Source: Hypericum androsaemum
Taxonomy: Eukaryota; Streptophyta; Magnoliopsida; Malpighiales; Hypericaceae
Direction: 5' to 3'
Length of the DNA: 64,000 nucleotides
Assembly (NCBI GenBank): GCA_963995505.1
Contig: OZ023180.1
Location: 16,568,689-16,632,688 of the forward strand
Both the position numbers and the translations under genes were made by a program. Every line of letters starts with the position of its first letter. The stretch's first letter is position 1. A model generated the notes under the pieces. It did not search any database. It saw nothing but the letters and a program-made list of their open reading frames with translations, and was not told where the DNA came from. Of this stretch, positions 11,042 through 24,176 are shown one piece after another.

Positions 11042-13506
11042 AATTGTTTGTGATTGAGTGAGAGTGAAGTTTTAATATTGGGTCTCAAAGTTAGTCGCAT
11101 AAAAGACGCTTTCAACGATGAATCTGATACTCTGCTTAACCAAATTTCTTGACTCCGGAAAATGGCTCTAGGAATGAGGTGACAGCATTTGGTCGCCCAT
11201 GAAAGAACGTTGTTGAGTGCTTTGTACTGTGATGCTTTCCATCGGTTGTCAGATAAAATAATCTATTCGTTCAAAGGGATCAAAGAAAGTGTATTTATTT
11301 GTTAGTATTGCTCTCACCTTTATTTTTCTAGAAACTAATAATTTTAATAATAAAATTCACACATCGTTCGTCAAAAATTACAAGAATGACAATTCTACTT
11401 AAAAACTTGTGTAAATAACTTGTAGATTACCTTACAATCGTCTCCAAATTTTTTACACTTTCGTCATGAAAAACTGTACACTATTTTATCTTCTTTAAAT
11501 ATAAAATTTTCGTTGTGCATTTTTGCATAGAACAATATGCTCAATTATTTAATTTTATTGAATGGTCGCGCAATCGTTTATTGTACATGTCTAAATCTAC
11601 GCCTAATACTTTTATGAGTAATTGAGTATCCTCGAATGAAGAGATACCTATTATAAAAATGAAAAATATTTGCAAAAGATGATAAATTTTAATTAATACA
11701 TTCCAAATCACCTCCGATTTAATGGGAGAGTTGCTAACCATGCTAAATTTTGATTTGAATATTGGAAGTTTTAGGTCGCCTATAGAAAAGAACATCCTCT
11801 TTCGGTCCAAACCAATGAGAGAGCTTTCTCTTCCATTCCCCTTTTAAAATATATCATTTTCTTCTTGCATAGAATCTAGAATTTTGCAAGTACAAAAAAG
11901 TTCGAAAGATGCTCACTAATTGCTTCCTATTGAACGCATTGATTGTGCATTGGAACTCTCTTACACCTCGTGTGTGCACAATTAGGTTGCATCCTTGTCA
12001 ACAATTTCTCGATCTGGCCTGTCAATTCTTATAGAGAGAGAAATTCAGCAATAGAAGTTGATATATGGTAAAAAGCGACCGATTGTACCATTGGACAGCC
12101 TAATCTTTTTGTAGTGGAGGAAAAGTCTTATCTGCACATTTTTTGTTGATTTTTCTACGTACTTTAAGTATGTTCCTTATATTGTAAAACTCTATTTTAA
12201 TAAAGGGTCTCTAGGTTATCTTGAAAAAAATTTGGACAATTTAGTCCGAAGGTCCACAGCTGTCTTTGCACACAAACTATGATTGGTTGGCAGTCTAATC
12301 TCAGCTGCATTGCCGCACCCAATTTTGTCCCACTTCTAATTTTTTATTTTGCAATTAGAGGCGCTGGGACTTGCGCTCGTGTCCCCAGAATCTTTTGTTT
12401 TTTTCTGTCGTAAATTAAACTTCACGATTTAGCCCATTTGTTAATTCAAGGAACCTCGGTATTATATTGCACGAGTTGACACATAATTACCTAGCCGGGC
12501 AAAATATTATGGAACACAAGTCAAAACCAGGAGAGTTGTGGCGGGCTACTAATTTGAAACCATGACTAGAGAATTTAGGTGCTATCTGCGCGAATGTTCA
12601 CGATTTTAATGGAGTCAAACATAGATGAAACCATTTTGTCAAAAAAGAGAACACGTGGTCGTATTTGTAACTGGGATAAGAAAAAACTACATGGGAACGC
12701 GGCTTTTTAAGAAAACATGAGAGTAAGTTGGAACCGACCTAATAAATTAAATATCAACATATGAAGTATGTTTTACCGAAAAAATTTATGGTCTATTGAC
12801 ACGACCAATTTAAATAAGAGTCTAGCAAAATCTTTAATTAGCGACGCCAAAAAGCATATAGTCTAACGAAAGAATGCGTTGTCAAATTTAAGGAGGTCTG
12901 GGATTCAAATTATAATAAATATAATAGTGTTCAAAAATTACTTTTTAAAAGAAAAATTTTAATTAGCGACAAAGTCTTACCGACCAAATTTGAATTAAAT
13001 TGTGTTTTGAGCTTCAACTCGAGATTTCTAATTAAATAAATTAAAATAATTGATAATATAAGAGGTTTTTATTGATGTAGTTTACAGTAATTAATTTCAA
13101 ATGAAAAACTTCTTCTGTTGAGAATCTTCACAGCTTAGTGTAAGAGTGGTGAACTTATTAAACAAGTGTAAAAAATTTATCTAAGTCAATGTATTAAAGT
13201 TTTGGGTTAGATATGAAAATTCTAATATAATATTATAGTATCTATTGTTGTACTCGCACGATCCCTATTTACTCACACGCTGGTGAAGTAAAAAAATCTG
13301 TACAAATTTTGGCTTAATGAGTCTCGTCTGAAAGAACGTGTTAAGAATTCCGCATGAAAAGAAATATTAAAGTCGCATATATAGATATAGTTTACACCAA
13401 ACATATATTGATAGTAGGTGTTATGTTCAATGAAAACGCCTTGGATTGTATATTGACGAACGGCGGTGAAATTACTCTCAATAGTTAAATTACTCTCAAA
13501 TTACTG
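11042..13506. other. Gene-free AT-rich spacer
   Basis: About 2.5 kb, AT-rich, with no frame resembling a known protein and no clear paired terminal repeats. It is probably old, decayed repeat DNA. A - strand open frame at 11541-11810 is not supported. Confidence 0.5.
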
Positions 13507-14549
13507 ATTTATAACGTAATTATTGGTAGGTTCTTACTATTTCAAAACTAATTTTTTCGTCCCTACGTTTTAGAAAAATGTTTGTTTGAGATTCGTGTCT
13601 GACGTCAACACTTATTTTTTTATTTTTTGGTAATAAAATAGTCTTTATGCCCTTAAAAAAATTCACCTTATTCAACCTCGATGAACACCAAAAACACCCA
13701 CTTCAATCATTGAACCCAGTAATCAATCTTCTTCAACCTCAAGTTAATCCTCTTGAAACCTCCAGATCGGCCACCGTTCAACGCGGACTATTCATTCCTT
13801 CCAAGAACACCCCAACCTGGAACCCAAAATTTTAATTACCACAAAAACTCACATCGATAACCTAATTCACTTCACTATATCCACCAGAATCTGATCCTCT
13901 CCGCCTTACTTTTCTTCTCTCACGAAACCAAAAAAAAAACAAAAACAACAACAAAATTCAAGTCGTGATGTTCTCCACTCCACACTTCTTCGAGGAACAG
14001 CGCAAAAATTAGCCAAAGAGAGGCAAGGGTTATCGAAGGTCTGAATAAATTTGGGTTCATGGGTAAAAGGGTACCGAGACAAATAGAGGGGTTAATGGTG
14101 GTTTGGTCAATTTTATTTTGAAATTAAGTTCATCCCCAATTTTCCAGAATTGGGAATTTTGAAACAGTCGCTGGAGTGCTCGATGGAGAAATCGACCTTC
14201 TCGTTGTCGCCGAGGGAACGGAAGCTATCACAGAAGATGGATGACTGGTGGTTGAAGAGATCCGCGCTGCCGTCGTCGGGCGTAATGAAGCTATTGGTGG
14301 TGAAAGAGGTACAAGAACGCTAAGACTTATCGAGACGGATTCGGAATGGACGTCCCAAGATCGGCCTAACGAAAAGGGTGAAAAAAGTACTAGGGACTAC
14401 GAGAATGCTAAGAGAACTTGGTCGTCAGGCTTAACAGAAAGAGTGAAAAAAGAGCTACGAGCTAAGGGAGAACGATAAAGATAAATGTTGTTGTTGTGTT
14501 ATGATGTCGTTGCTCTTGTGCCCGTGCCTTTCTTATATACAGATGTTGT

Positions 14550-15006
14550 CGACTTAACCCCATCTCTTGATGAGAAACCCAAACTGCCTTAGTTGTATCA
14601 ATACCCAAACCGCCTGAGTCATATTGAGGACGCCGACCTAGCCTCATCTCATGATGAGAAACCCGAACCGCCTTAGTCATATCGATGATGCCGACCTGGC
14701 TTCGGCTCATAATGAGAAACGCAAACTGCCTTTAGTCGTATCGATGCCCAAACTGCCTTAGTCATGTTGAGGACGCCGACCTAGCCTCATCTCATGATGA
14801 AAAATCCGAATCGCCTTAGTCATATCGATGACACCGACTTGGCTCCGGCACATGATGAGAAATAAAAACTGCCTTAGTCATGTTGAGGAAGCCGACCTAG
14901 CCTCATCTCATGATGACAAACCCGAACTACCTTTGTCATATCGATGGCGCTGACTTGGCTCCAGCTCATGATGAGAAACGCAAACCGCCTTAGTCATGTT
15001 GAGGAA
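14550..15006. repeat. Tandem array of alternating 58-bp monomers
   Basis: About seven full or partial units. Two monomer types alternate. Type 1 starts CCGACCTAGCCTCATCTCAT and ends near CATATCGATG; type 2 starts CCGACTTGGCTCC and ends near CATGTTGAGGA. The higher-order period is about 116 bp. Two shortened units (about 29 bp) interrupt the left half. The short - strand ORF here follows from the repeat. Confidence 0.8.
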
Positions 15007-15029
15007 AACCCAACATGACTAAAACCCAT

Positions 15030-15720
15030 GGTCAAAGGCAGTCTGGTAATGGGCCCATCGATTCGACTTGGTCAAAGGCGCATCACCGGTCCGCCTCCAA
15101 AACCCATGGTTGTTGGTCCGACTCTGAGGATCAACGTTGTCGGCCTAACATGTCGGGAAGGGACTGGGTGTCTGACCCATAACACCAACAATGCCGGACC
15201 AGGCTTGTGGCACTACCCTCGACCGGTCCGGTCCTAATAAGTGGGTATAGTCCGATCTCAGGAAAGTCGTATCTTAATCCTGACATATTCCAATCACGAA
15301 CCCCCAATTTGTCGGTTCAAAAATATAATCCCAACATATCAGTCCGGTCACAAAGAGAAATGCAAAAGGCATGCAGACCAGTCCAAAAGCATATTGGTCC
15401 GGCTTGTAATGGGCCACCGGTCTCGTAACGGGCCCGTTGCTCTGGCTTATAGCCAATCGCATTATTGGTCCGACTCAACAAAGACTCTTCGTCGGTCCGC
15501 TTCCAAGGCATATTTGTGCCGGTCCAACTCCAACTGAGGAGGCCATCGGCCTGGCTCCAGATGGAAACCACATCTGTCTGGCCTAATGGAGCATCATTGG
15601 TCCGGTCACGTGAAAGAAGCACCTGGTCTGGTCTCGAAAGAGGGCATCCAGTCCGGTCTTGAAAGTGGGGGGTCGTTGGTCTGGTCTGGTCTGACAATAC
15701 ATTTTCTACCTTCTTAAGCT
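15030..15720. repeat. Region rich in GGTCCG motifs
   Basis: GGTCCG or close variants (GGTCTG, GGTCCA) recur every 30-60 bp, often followed by RYTC, for example GACCGGTCCGGTCC near 15222. Spacing is irregular and the spacers are not obviously repeated, so this may be a degenerate array. No coding meaning is supported. Confidence 0.45.
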
Positions 15721-16762
15721 CAGAATCAAAAGGAGTTATAAACTACAAAGTTGTATCTATTTCTTTTGGCTTCGCACAACAACTTGAATCGTCTAAATCT
15801 GAGCTTCAGATGAAAAGATATGACCATTATACCAAAGAGCATTACCCAGGCAGACAGACATGGAGGACGGACCGGCCATATAAGGAACAAAGCAAGCAAG
15901 TCAGACCGACCATATGAGAGGAATTACAAGCAAGTAGGCTGACCGTACTCCTTTAAAACCGAGCATTCCATTCATCCCCGAAATGCTTCAAGCCTCCGAC
16001 CCTGAAATGGATGAGACCTCCAAACCCTAAATGCCCAAAGCCTCCATGCTTGAAGATAGGCAAGCATGGAGAGCACATCATGATTGAAGGTAGGCGAGCA
16101 CAGAGAGCTCACCAAGAATGAAGACTGGCATGCACGGTTAGCAAACCAAAGGTGAGGGCTGACATGCACAAGACTAATTTTGGCCTTGGTCTCTCCAAAG
16201 TGGCGAAGCGCGAACCAAACAAAGGTGAACAACGTGAAGGCAGCGAGCACAATCCAAACAAAGACAAAAAATGTGAAGGCGGCGAGTGCAAACCAAAAGA
16301 GGGTGAGCGAGAACGGGACAGGCACACACGAACAACCACTAAGCAATTTTAGGCCTCCAACAGAAGTCTTACCCCTTCTGGTCGTTGAACCACTTCACCT
16401 TCCCGGTCTGCTTCTCGCCCATCTTGGAGGTTGAAGAGGAAAGATTATGAACCTCTCGTTTTCCCCGTCATGGTTTTTCGGCAGGTGGAAAGTTTATACA
16501 CCGTGGAGTGCAGAGAGATTTGCTTTTCATTTTTTGTTCTATGTTTAATTGATTTCTTAGGTTAAAATTGACAATCTCAGGTTAATTTCTGGATTGAGTG
16601 TTGTTGGGTGTTCTTGAGCTTGAACAAGATAATATTTTTATTTTTTCAAGGGCATAAAGGTCATTTCATGATAAAAAATAAAAAAATGAGTGCTGACGTT
16701 AGCCATGGACCCAATACCAACATTTCTCTAAAGAGTATGGATGTAAAAATTAATTTTGAAAT

Positions 16763-16863
16763 GCCAAAGGGCTTGTAGCTCAACGGCATAAGGTATTATA
16801 AATATCTAAAAAGTCCAGGGTTCAAACCCTGACATTGTCATAGGGGTAAAATTTACCTTTCAA
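16763..16863 (+). mobile_element. 101-bp tRNA-derived SINE, copy 1
   Basis: Flanked by a direct repeat of about 18 bp containing ATTAATTTTGAAAT (16745-16762 and 16864-16881). It contains an RNA polymerase III A-box-like TAGCTCAACGG (16776-16786) and a B box GGTTCAAACCC (16819-16829), spaced as in tRNA genes. The 3' end is CCTTTC followed by an A-run. It is inserted in the right TIR of the 13516-16905 element. A second copy of the same length is at 46392-46492. Confidence 0.75.
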
Positions 16864-17373
16864 AAAAATTAATTTTGAAATAACAGAATCTCTACTAATA
16901 ATTACACTATAGAATAGAGACCAGGAGGTAATTTGTTCTATTCTAAAAAACAAATCATATGGTCCACGGATTTTAGCTTTATATATCTTTTGTTGGTTGG
17001 AGCTTTCCTCTCCGTTCATGGAAGATCAAGTCAGTGGATAATTAATTGTAAGAAAGTCGTGGAGCTGGAAAACTATAGTACAAACTCTAAACAAACGATA
17101 TGTTCACATTGTATTAGAGCAGATGAAATTAGGATCACGTACTCGTAATTACCGAATGAGTACGTATGTTCTACACGAGTTAATTAAAATACCACGAGTT
17201 CTCTTTCGGACTGTTAAAATATGCAATCGAGTGAGTTCTCCAAAGGGAAAATACTTTCATGACTTTTGTTGTGTTCTTCCATAGCATAGGGATCTCCAGA
17301 CTTGTAACATTATTTTTAAAGAAGGATCCGTTAAGTTTTTTTTGTCATATGACATGCAAGAACTTGAAAATAT

Positions 17374-18318
17374 TGTTGTTGGTCAGAGGTGGTGTACTTG
17401 ATTAGGATCTGGTATAGTCGAGGCAAGAGTTAGACTCTTTCTCCATAAGACGAGATTGCCCCGTATTCAGTGCTTATGGGCTGCGGCAATCGTCCCCAAG
17501 ATACAACGACTAGGCTGCTTCCGAGTTCGTTGCACAACGACCCTCGAAGCTTCAGGCGAACCTTGGATATTTGGAACTTTCTGAGAGAGGGAGAGAGAGC
17601 CTACAATTGCTAACAAATGCTTATGCAAGTTGTAGTGGGGTGAATGCAAATGAGGGCAGGAGGCCCTATTTATAGGCCATGGAGGGGTGGAATTCGCAGG
17701 CACTTCGAAAAGGGACGACCAGGATGCTCATCACTTTCTGGAAGAGCCTGTAAGCCTTTCAGGCGCCCTGGCACTTGCTCGTGTCCCTTGGCCAACTTCT
17801 GGAACATCCAGGAGACCCTGTCGCATGCCCTGCATTGTCCACTGCCTTCGTGACTCTTCGGTAATTTCTGGATCCTTTCAGGTGTGCCCAGACCAGGTTG
17901 TGGCTATTCGGATGCCCAGCTGCGACTCTTCGGTCGTCTGGAAGTCTCATGAACATTCTAGTCCTTCTTGACCCTTCTGGACCCATCCAGAATTTACCAA
18001 AATTTAAGACTCCTCAGCCTCTCGCGACGATGCGAAGTGCCAAATGCGCCACAAAGTGTCCATTGCGACTTGCGTCCAATGCGCTAGTACGAGCGCGTGC
18101 GCGTGCGCATGCTCGTGTTCGGATAGTGCTACGCACGATCCTCACAGGCAGCCTCAGTCAGCTCTTCAGGTGGAACATTTAATGTTACACCAGCTTGGAT
18201 CTTCTCCTTATAAACAGGGAAAATCCCTTGTGATTTCCGATATAGTAATGGTTCTCCCATCCTCAGCTTGGGCTTTTCAGCTTGGGCCAAATGCATTAAT
18301 TATGCATTTATTCCAACA
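17374..18318 (-). repeat. 3' LTR of Copia B
   Basis: 945 bp, starting TGTTGTTGGTCAGAGG on + and ending TTATTCCAACA. It contains a CTATTTATAG motif (sense TATAAATAG) near 17667 and a GC-rich alternating purine-pyrimidine run near 18088-18120. Confidence 0.9.
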
Positions 18319-18865
18319 ATCCCCCATATGAATGATGATTAATACATGCTGATACTTTAAAGAAAAGTTCTAAGGAAATATCATTGCATCGAGATAGGTA
18401 GCTTACGGGTTTAAACCTTCTCTAGTAAGATGTTATCAGATTTACTTGCTGCTCAGTGAATGCGATGTCTTGAACTGGTCAGCTTTTTTTATGCAAACCA
18501 AGACAATAACATTTACACAATGATATCTCTAATATCCTTTGGTTCTCACATTTTGTCCGTTTCAGCCATGGACCTTATCTTGGATTCATAAGTATTTTTC
18601 CATTTGAAGCGGCCTCACTTTACACTTATATAGGTGATCTCCCATCAGAAGTATCCTGCCATACTCTACCTTTATCTAGTAAAGGAACTATTAAAACAAT
18701 AGACGCTTAGCCTTAACACACCTCTGCAGGTTCGTACTTGAGCAGCTTCTCAGAATGGGAAGGGTTCCAAGTAATCATCTGAACTATCCATAACTTAGTT
18801 GTCTCATTGAACCAAGTTTGTGGGATCTCCACTCATCATGGTTGAGTTACCGCTATAAATATTCT

Positions 18866-21800
18866 TTAATGTGTGGGTTTTAACACCATTCTCCTTACTG
18901 TGTTATACATTTGATCTCTGTTGATTCCTTTTGTCAAAGGATCAGTTATGTTGTCCTTGAACTTTACATAATCAATAGTAATTATACCACCAGAGATCAA
19001 TTGCCTAACGGTGTTATGTCTCCTACGGATGTGTCGAGACTTACCATTGTACATTGTACTTTGTGCTCTTTCGATTGCAGATATGCTATCACAATGTATC
19101 AATACAGGGGGGCACAGGCTTGTTCCAGCATGGAATATCCTCTAGGAAATTTCTGATCCATTCAGCTTCTTTTCCAGCTTTGTCTAGTGATATAAACTCT
19201 GACTCCATGGTGGATCGAGCTATGCTCGTTTGTTTAGAGAATTTCCAGGATACAGCTCCTCCACCTATGGTGAACACATAACCACTAGTAGATTTGGAGT
19301 CTTTAGTGTCTGATATCCAATTCGCATCACTATATCCTTATAATACAGCTAGATACCTAGTATAAAGTATGCCATGGTTCATGGTATGTTTTAGATACTT
19401 TAGAACCCTTTCTAGAGCTAGTCAGTGGTCTGGTCCTGGATTGTTCGTGAATCTACTAAGCTTGGTAACTGAGTATGCAATATCAGAGCGTGTACAATTT
19501 GTCAACTACATCAGGCTCCCAATGATTCTTGCATACTTTAGTTGAGATACTGGGTCCCCTCTATTTTTAGCTAAGTGTAAACTCAGGTCTACCGGAGGTT
19601 TGTCAAAAGTATCAAATTTCTTGAGTACATTCTCAATGTAGTGAGATTGTGACAAGACAATTTCTTCAGTCGTCCTAGAGATTTTAATCCCTAGTATGAC
19701 GTCAGCTAGACCCATATCTTTCATGTCAAAATTATTATTTAGCATATTTTTAGTTTTCACGATAAAATCATTACTGCTTCCCGTGATTAGCATGTCATCT
19801 ACATACAGACATACAATCACGTAAGTATCAGGTGTGCCTTTAATGTATACACATTTATCATACTTATTGATCTTGAAGCCATTTGACATCATTGTTCTGT
19901 CAAATTTCTCATGCCACTGTTTTGGCGCCTGTTTCAGCCCGTACAGTGACTTGACCAGCTTACATACCTTATGTTCTTGTTCAGGGGCAATAAACCCTTC
20001 AGGTTATTCCATATATATCTCCTCTTCCAGTTCTCTATTTAGGAAAACTATTTTTATATCCATCACGATAAAATTATTACTGCTTCCCGTGATTAGCATG
20101 TCGTCTACATACAGACATACAATCACGTAAGCATCAGGTGTGCATTTAATGCATACACATTTATTACACTTATTGATCTTAAAACCATTTGACATCATTG
20201 TTCTGTCAAATTTCTCATGTCACTGTTTTGGCGCCTGTTTCAGCCCGTACAGTGACTTGACCAGCTTGCATACCTTATGTTCTTGTCCGGGGACAACAAA
20301 CCCTTCAGGTTGTTCTATATATATCTCCTCTTCCAGTTCTCCATTTAGGAAAACTATTTTTATATCCATCTGATGTATCTCGAGGTTACAGAGTACTGCG
20401 ACAGCTATGAGCACTCTAATAGATGTGATTCTTGTGACTGGCGAATACGTGTCAAAGAAATCATATCCTTCATTCTGTTTGAACCCTTTAGCTACCAACC
20501 GAGCTTTGTACTTGTCGATTGATCTATCAGCTTTGTATTTTCTTTTAAGGATCCACTTGCAACCTAAAGGTTTATAACCTGGTGAAAGATCCACGATTTT
20601 GCATGATAGACTCTATCTCATTGTTGATAGCTTCTTTCCAGAGAGGAGTATCTGGACTAGATAATACCTCTTGGATTGTCCCAGGTTTATTTTCTAACAC
20701 ATAATTTAGAAAATCTGGACCAAACGACTTGGCTACTTTGGTCATCTTACTCTGTCTAGGTTCTTCAGCACCTTGATCAGAGCTTTGTGTAGCTTCATAA
20801 CTTCTTTTTTTTCCTTTATAGGAAAGATATTCTCAAAGAATGTTACATTCCTTGATTCTATGACCATTCTCTCTTTGATTTCAGAGTTTTCAGACTTGTG
20901 CACTAGAAATCGATAGGCGCTATTGTTGTAAGCATATCCGATAAAAATGCAGTCAATGATCTTAGGTCCTATTCTCACCCTTTTAGGCGGAGGTATTTCT
21001 ACCTTAGCTAAGAACCCCCACACTTTAAGGTAACCGTAGGAACGCTTTCTCCCTTTTCATAATTCATATGGGGTTTTGTCCCTTTTCTTGTGTAGTAACT
21101 TGTTTAGAATGTGATTAGCTGAGAGTAAGCTTTCCCCCACAAGTTCTGTGGTAAACCCAAGCTAATCCACATAGCATTCATCATCTCCTTAAGAGTTCGA
21201 TTTTTGCACTCAACTATGACATTTGATTAAGGTGAGTATGGAGCAGTTATCTGATGAATAATGCCATGTTGTTGGCAGAATTTTTCAAACAGAGCTACAT
21301 ATTCTCCCCCTCTATCACTTCGAATTATTTTGATTTTAGTGCTAAGTTAATTTTTAACCTCATTCTTATAACTCTTGAAAGCTTCTAGAGCTTCGTCTTT
21401 TTCTTTCAAGAGGTGTACATAACAGTACCTCATGCAATCGTCAATAAATGTGATGAAATACTTTTTCTCACCTCTAGTTTGCACTTGTTTCATATCGCAT
21501 ATGTCGGTATGAATTAACTCTAAAGGTGTAGTACTTCTTTCCACTAAATGAAAAGGTGCTTTGGTCTTTTTTGCCTCTACACATACTTCACATTTATTGT
21601 TTGGGTCAAACTTCATTTTAGGCAATAAATTTAAACTTACTAACTTTCTTAGTGAGCTCAAATTTACGTGTCCTAATCTATCATGCCATAAGTTAGAACA
21701 CTCAGCCAAGTAAGAAGAATTAACAACTTTATTAGGCCATTCAAAGGCGCGTTTGACAGTTATTACATTCATCTTGAAGAGCCCCGTCTCGAGGTAACCC

Positions 21801-23020
21801 TTTCCTACAAAGACACCAGCCTTGGTCAGAACAAACCTATTAGCCTCAAATACTAGCTTTATCCCAGCTTTGCTTAACAGTGAGTCGGATACTAAATTCT
21901 TACGAATGTCTGGGACATGCAGCACATCCTTGAGGGTCAGCTCTTTTTCGGAGGTCAGCTTCAGCACTACCTGGCCTAGTCTGACTATGGGAGAAGTTGT
22001 AGAGTTACCCATAAATAACTTCTGGTCATTGATCGTGGTGTAGGTAAAAAATATCTCCTTGTCTGAACAAATGTGTCGGGTTGTCCCTGTGTCAATGAAC
22101 CACTCTCTTGGGTTATCTTCCAGATTGGCTTCAAATATCATGGCAGATAAGTGTAGTTCAGATATGTCTTCGGCCAGATTAGCCTTCTCTCTATCGTAAT
22201 TCTTTGGCAAGCGATAATCTTTGGCCATGTGACCGGGCTTGTCGCAGTTGAAGCAATTGCCTTTGATCTTTTTAGCCTTCTTTTGCTTTGGCTCTTGCTT
22301 CTCCTGCTTGTTCCCGGGCTTCTTCCTCTTCTTGCCGGTACCTCCCTCAGTGAGGTATACCTTACCCTCAGAGTTAGTCCTGCCAGTCTTGACTTTGGAC
22401 TTTCGATTATCTTCCTCGATCCTTAGTCTCACGATCAGGTCTTCCAGCCCCATGTCCTTCCTTTTATGCTTGAGGTAGTTCTTGAAGTCCTTCCACAGGG
22501 GAGTAGCTTTTCGATTAGAGCAGCCACCTGGAAGGATTCGCTGAGTTGCATGCCTTCGGCGTGAATCTCATGTAGAATCAGTTGCATCTCTTGGACTTGG
22601 TCTATGACCTTCTTGGAGTCTACCATCTGGAAGTCGAGGAACCTTCCGACGATGAATTTCTTCATCCCGGCATCCTTTATTTTGTACTTCTTCTCCAGGG
22701 AGTCCCACAATTCTTTTCCAGTCTTAGTATCTGCATAGACATTGTAAAGGGCGTCGTCTAAGCTATTTAGGACATAGTTACGACATAGGAAGTCATTGTG
22801 ACTCCATGTATCGAGGGCGTTGATCTTCTGTTGATCAGCCTCATTTTTCTCCACCTTTGGAGCCTCTTCCTTCAAGAATTGGACCAAGTTGAGCATCGAC
22901 AAGTAGAACAACATCTTCTGTTGCCACCTCTTGAACTCGGTACCGTTGAACTTGGCCTGGCCTTTCGGCGTGGACAGTTCCCGGGACCGCTGGCACTGGT
23001 GTTGGTGCTGATAATGCCAT
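18866..23020 (-). pseudogene. Copia B gag-pol, degenerate
   Basis: The gag N-terminus lies near 23018-22435. An overlapping frame (22453-21347) carries a damaged zinc knuckle [14 protein letters not shown], where the last Cys is now Tyr, the protease motif [14 protein letters not shown], the integrase zinc region (WHDRLGH; CEVC) and part of the integrase core, which stops after EVKN. Reverse transcriptase is split over 20594-20220, 20198-20004 and 19892-19506, and contains YVDDMLITG twice because of a tandem duplication. RNase H fragments are at 19277-19089 and 19102-18866. Several stops and frameshifts are present. Confidence 0.9.
19758..20369. repeat. 306-bp tandem duplication in Copia B reverse transcriptase
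   Basis: Units 19758-20063 and 20064-20369 are the same length and align without gaps, with roughly 20 mismatches. The length equals 102 codons, so frame is kept. Each unit covers the palm region with the YVDD box and the segment from IKIVFLN to the YVDD strand. Copies A and C have one unit. Confidence 0.9.
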
Positions 23021-23049
23021 CTTCAAGTACACTGATCTCGTCTTACGAT

Positions 23050-23872
23050 TGTTGTTTGTCAAAGGTGGTGTACTTGATTATGATCTGGTATAGTCGAGGC
23101 AAGAGTTGGACTCTTTCTCTATAAGATGAGATTGTCCCATATTCAGTACTTATGGGCTGTGGCAATCATCCCCAAGATACAACGACCAGGCTGCTTTCGA
23201 GTTCGTAGCACAACAACCCTCGAAGCTTCAGGCGAACCTTGGATATTTGGAACTTTTTTAGAGAGGGAGAAAGAGCCTACAATTGCTAACGAATGCTTAT
23301 GCAAGTTGTAGTGGGGTGAATGCAAATAAGGGCAGGAGGCCCTATTTATATGCCATGGAGGGGTGGAATTCGCAGGCACTTCCAAAGGGCACGACCAGGA
23401 TGCTCATCACCTTCTGGAAGAGCCTGGAAACCTTTCAGGTGCCCTGGCACTTGCTCGTGTCCCTTGGTCGGCTTCTGGAACATCCTGGAGACCCTATCGC
23501 GTCCCCTGCATTGGCCACTGCCTTCGTGACTCTTCGGTAATTTCTGGATCCTTCTGGACCCATCCGGAATTTGCCAAAATTTAAGTGCCAAGTGCGCCAC
23601 AAAGCGCCCATTGCGACCTGCGTCCAATGCGCCATGCGCACACGCACGTGCTCGTGCTCAGATGGTGGTACGCACCATCCTCGCAAGCAGCCTCGATCAG
23701 CTCTTCAGGTAGAACATTTAACGTTACACCAGTTTGTAGCTTCTCTTTATAAATAGGGAAAAATCTCTTGCGATTTTCGATGTGGTAATTGTTCTCCCAT
23801 CCTCAACTCTGACTTTTCAGTTTGGGCCTTTCAGCTTGGGCCAAATGCATTAATTATGCATTTATTCCAACA
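23050..23872 (-). repeat. 5' LTR of Copia B
   Basis: 823 bp. It lacks about 120 bp that is present in the partner LTR, including part of the segment between the ATCCTTTCAGG and CAGAATTTACC motifs. It contains the sense TATA motif at about 23342-23350. Confidence 0.9.
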
Positions 23873-23877
23873 AATAT

Positions 23878-24167
23878 TACTTCTGCATTGTTATTTTTTT
23901 CGTACTATTTTGTTTCTAGATAGTACCTGGGAAAAAATACATATACAAAAATGTATATCAGGTCCATAATTAAGTCCATAATTTTTTTATCAAAAAAAGT
24001 TCCATAATTAAGTCGTTCAAAGACAAAAAAACTTATAGCGTTGCACAATACCTATATAATAGAAAAATGGAAAATCTGAATATTAAATATATTGTAAGTA
24101 CTAAAATACAAACTAATCTTTATAATTTAATTGAAAAATAAAAATTGCAACAACAAATTTAATGGGG
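23878..24167. other. AT-rich spacer
   Basis: Only AT-rich sequence is visible between Copia B and the next TIR element. Confidence 0.4.
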
Positions 24168-24176
24168 AAAATATCA

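Larger units (their letters stand above)
13516..16905. mobile_element. Long TIR (Mutator-like) element with tandem-repeat core
   Basis: The left end (GTAATTATTGGTAGGTTC, then TTTCAAAACTAATTTTT) matches the reverse complement of the right end (GTAATTATTAGTAGAG, then TTTCAAAATTAATTTTT) once the SINE at 16763-16863 is removed from the right arm. Similarity extends inward about 130 bp, to near the TAAAAAAATGAGTGCTGACG segment. No transposase frame is seen. The core holds a short captured-looking frame starting [12 protein letters not shown] (about 14182), a 58-bp tandem array and GGTCCG-rich DNA. No clean target duplication was found, so the outer edges may be off by several bases. Confidence 0.7.
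17374..23872 (-). mobile_element. Copia LTR retrotransposon B (complete insertion)
   Basis: LTRs at 17374-18318 (3' in sense) and 23050-23872 (5'). The target duplication AATAT (17369-17373, 23873-23877) is perfect. A polypurine tract adjoins the left LTR. The LTRs differ clearly from those of A and C but the gag-pol is related, so this is a sister subfamily. Many lesions and a 306-bp duplication in reverse transcriptase mark it as the most decayed of the three. Confidence 0.95.
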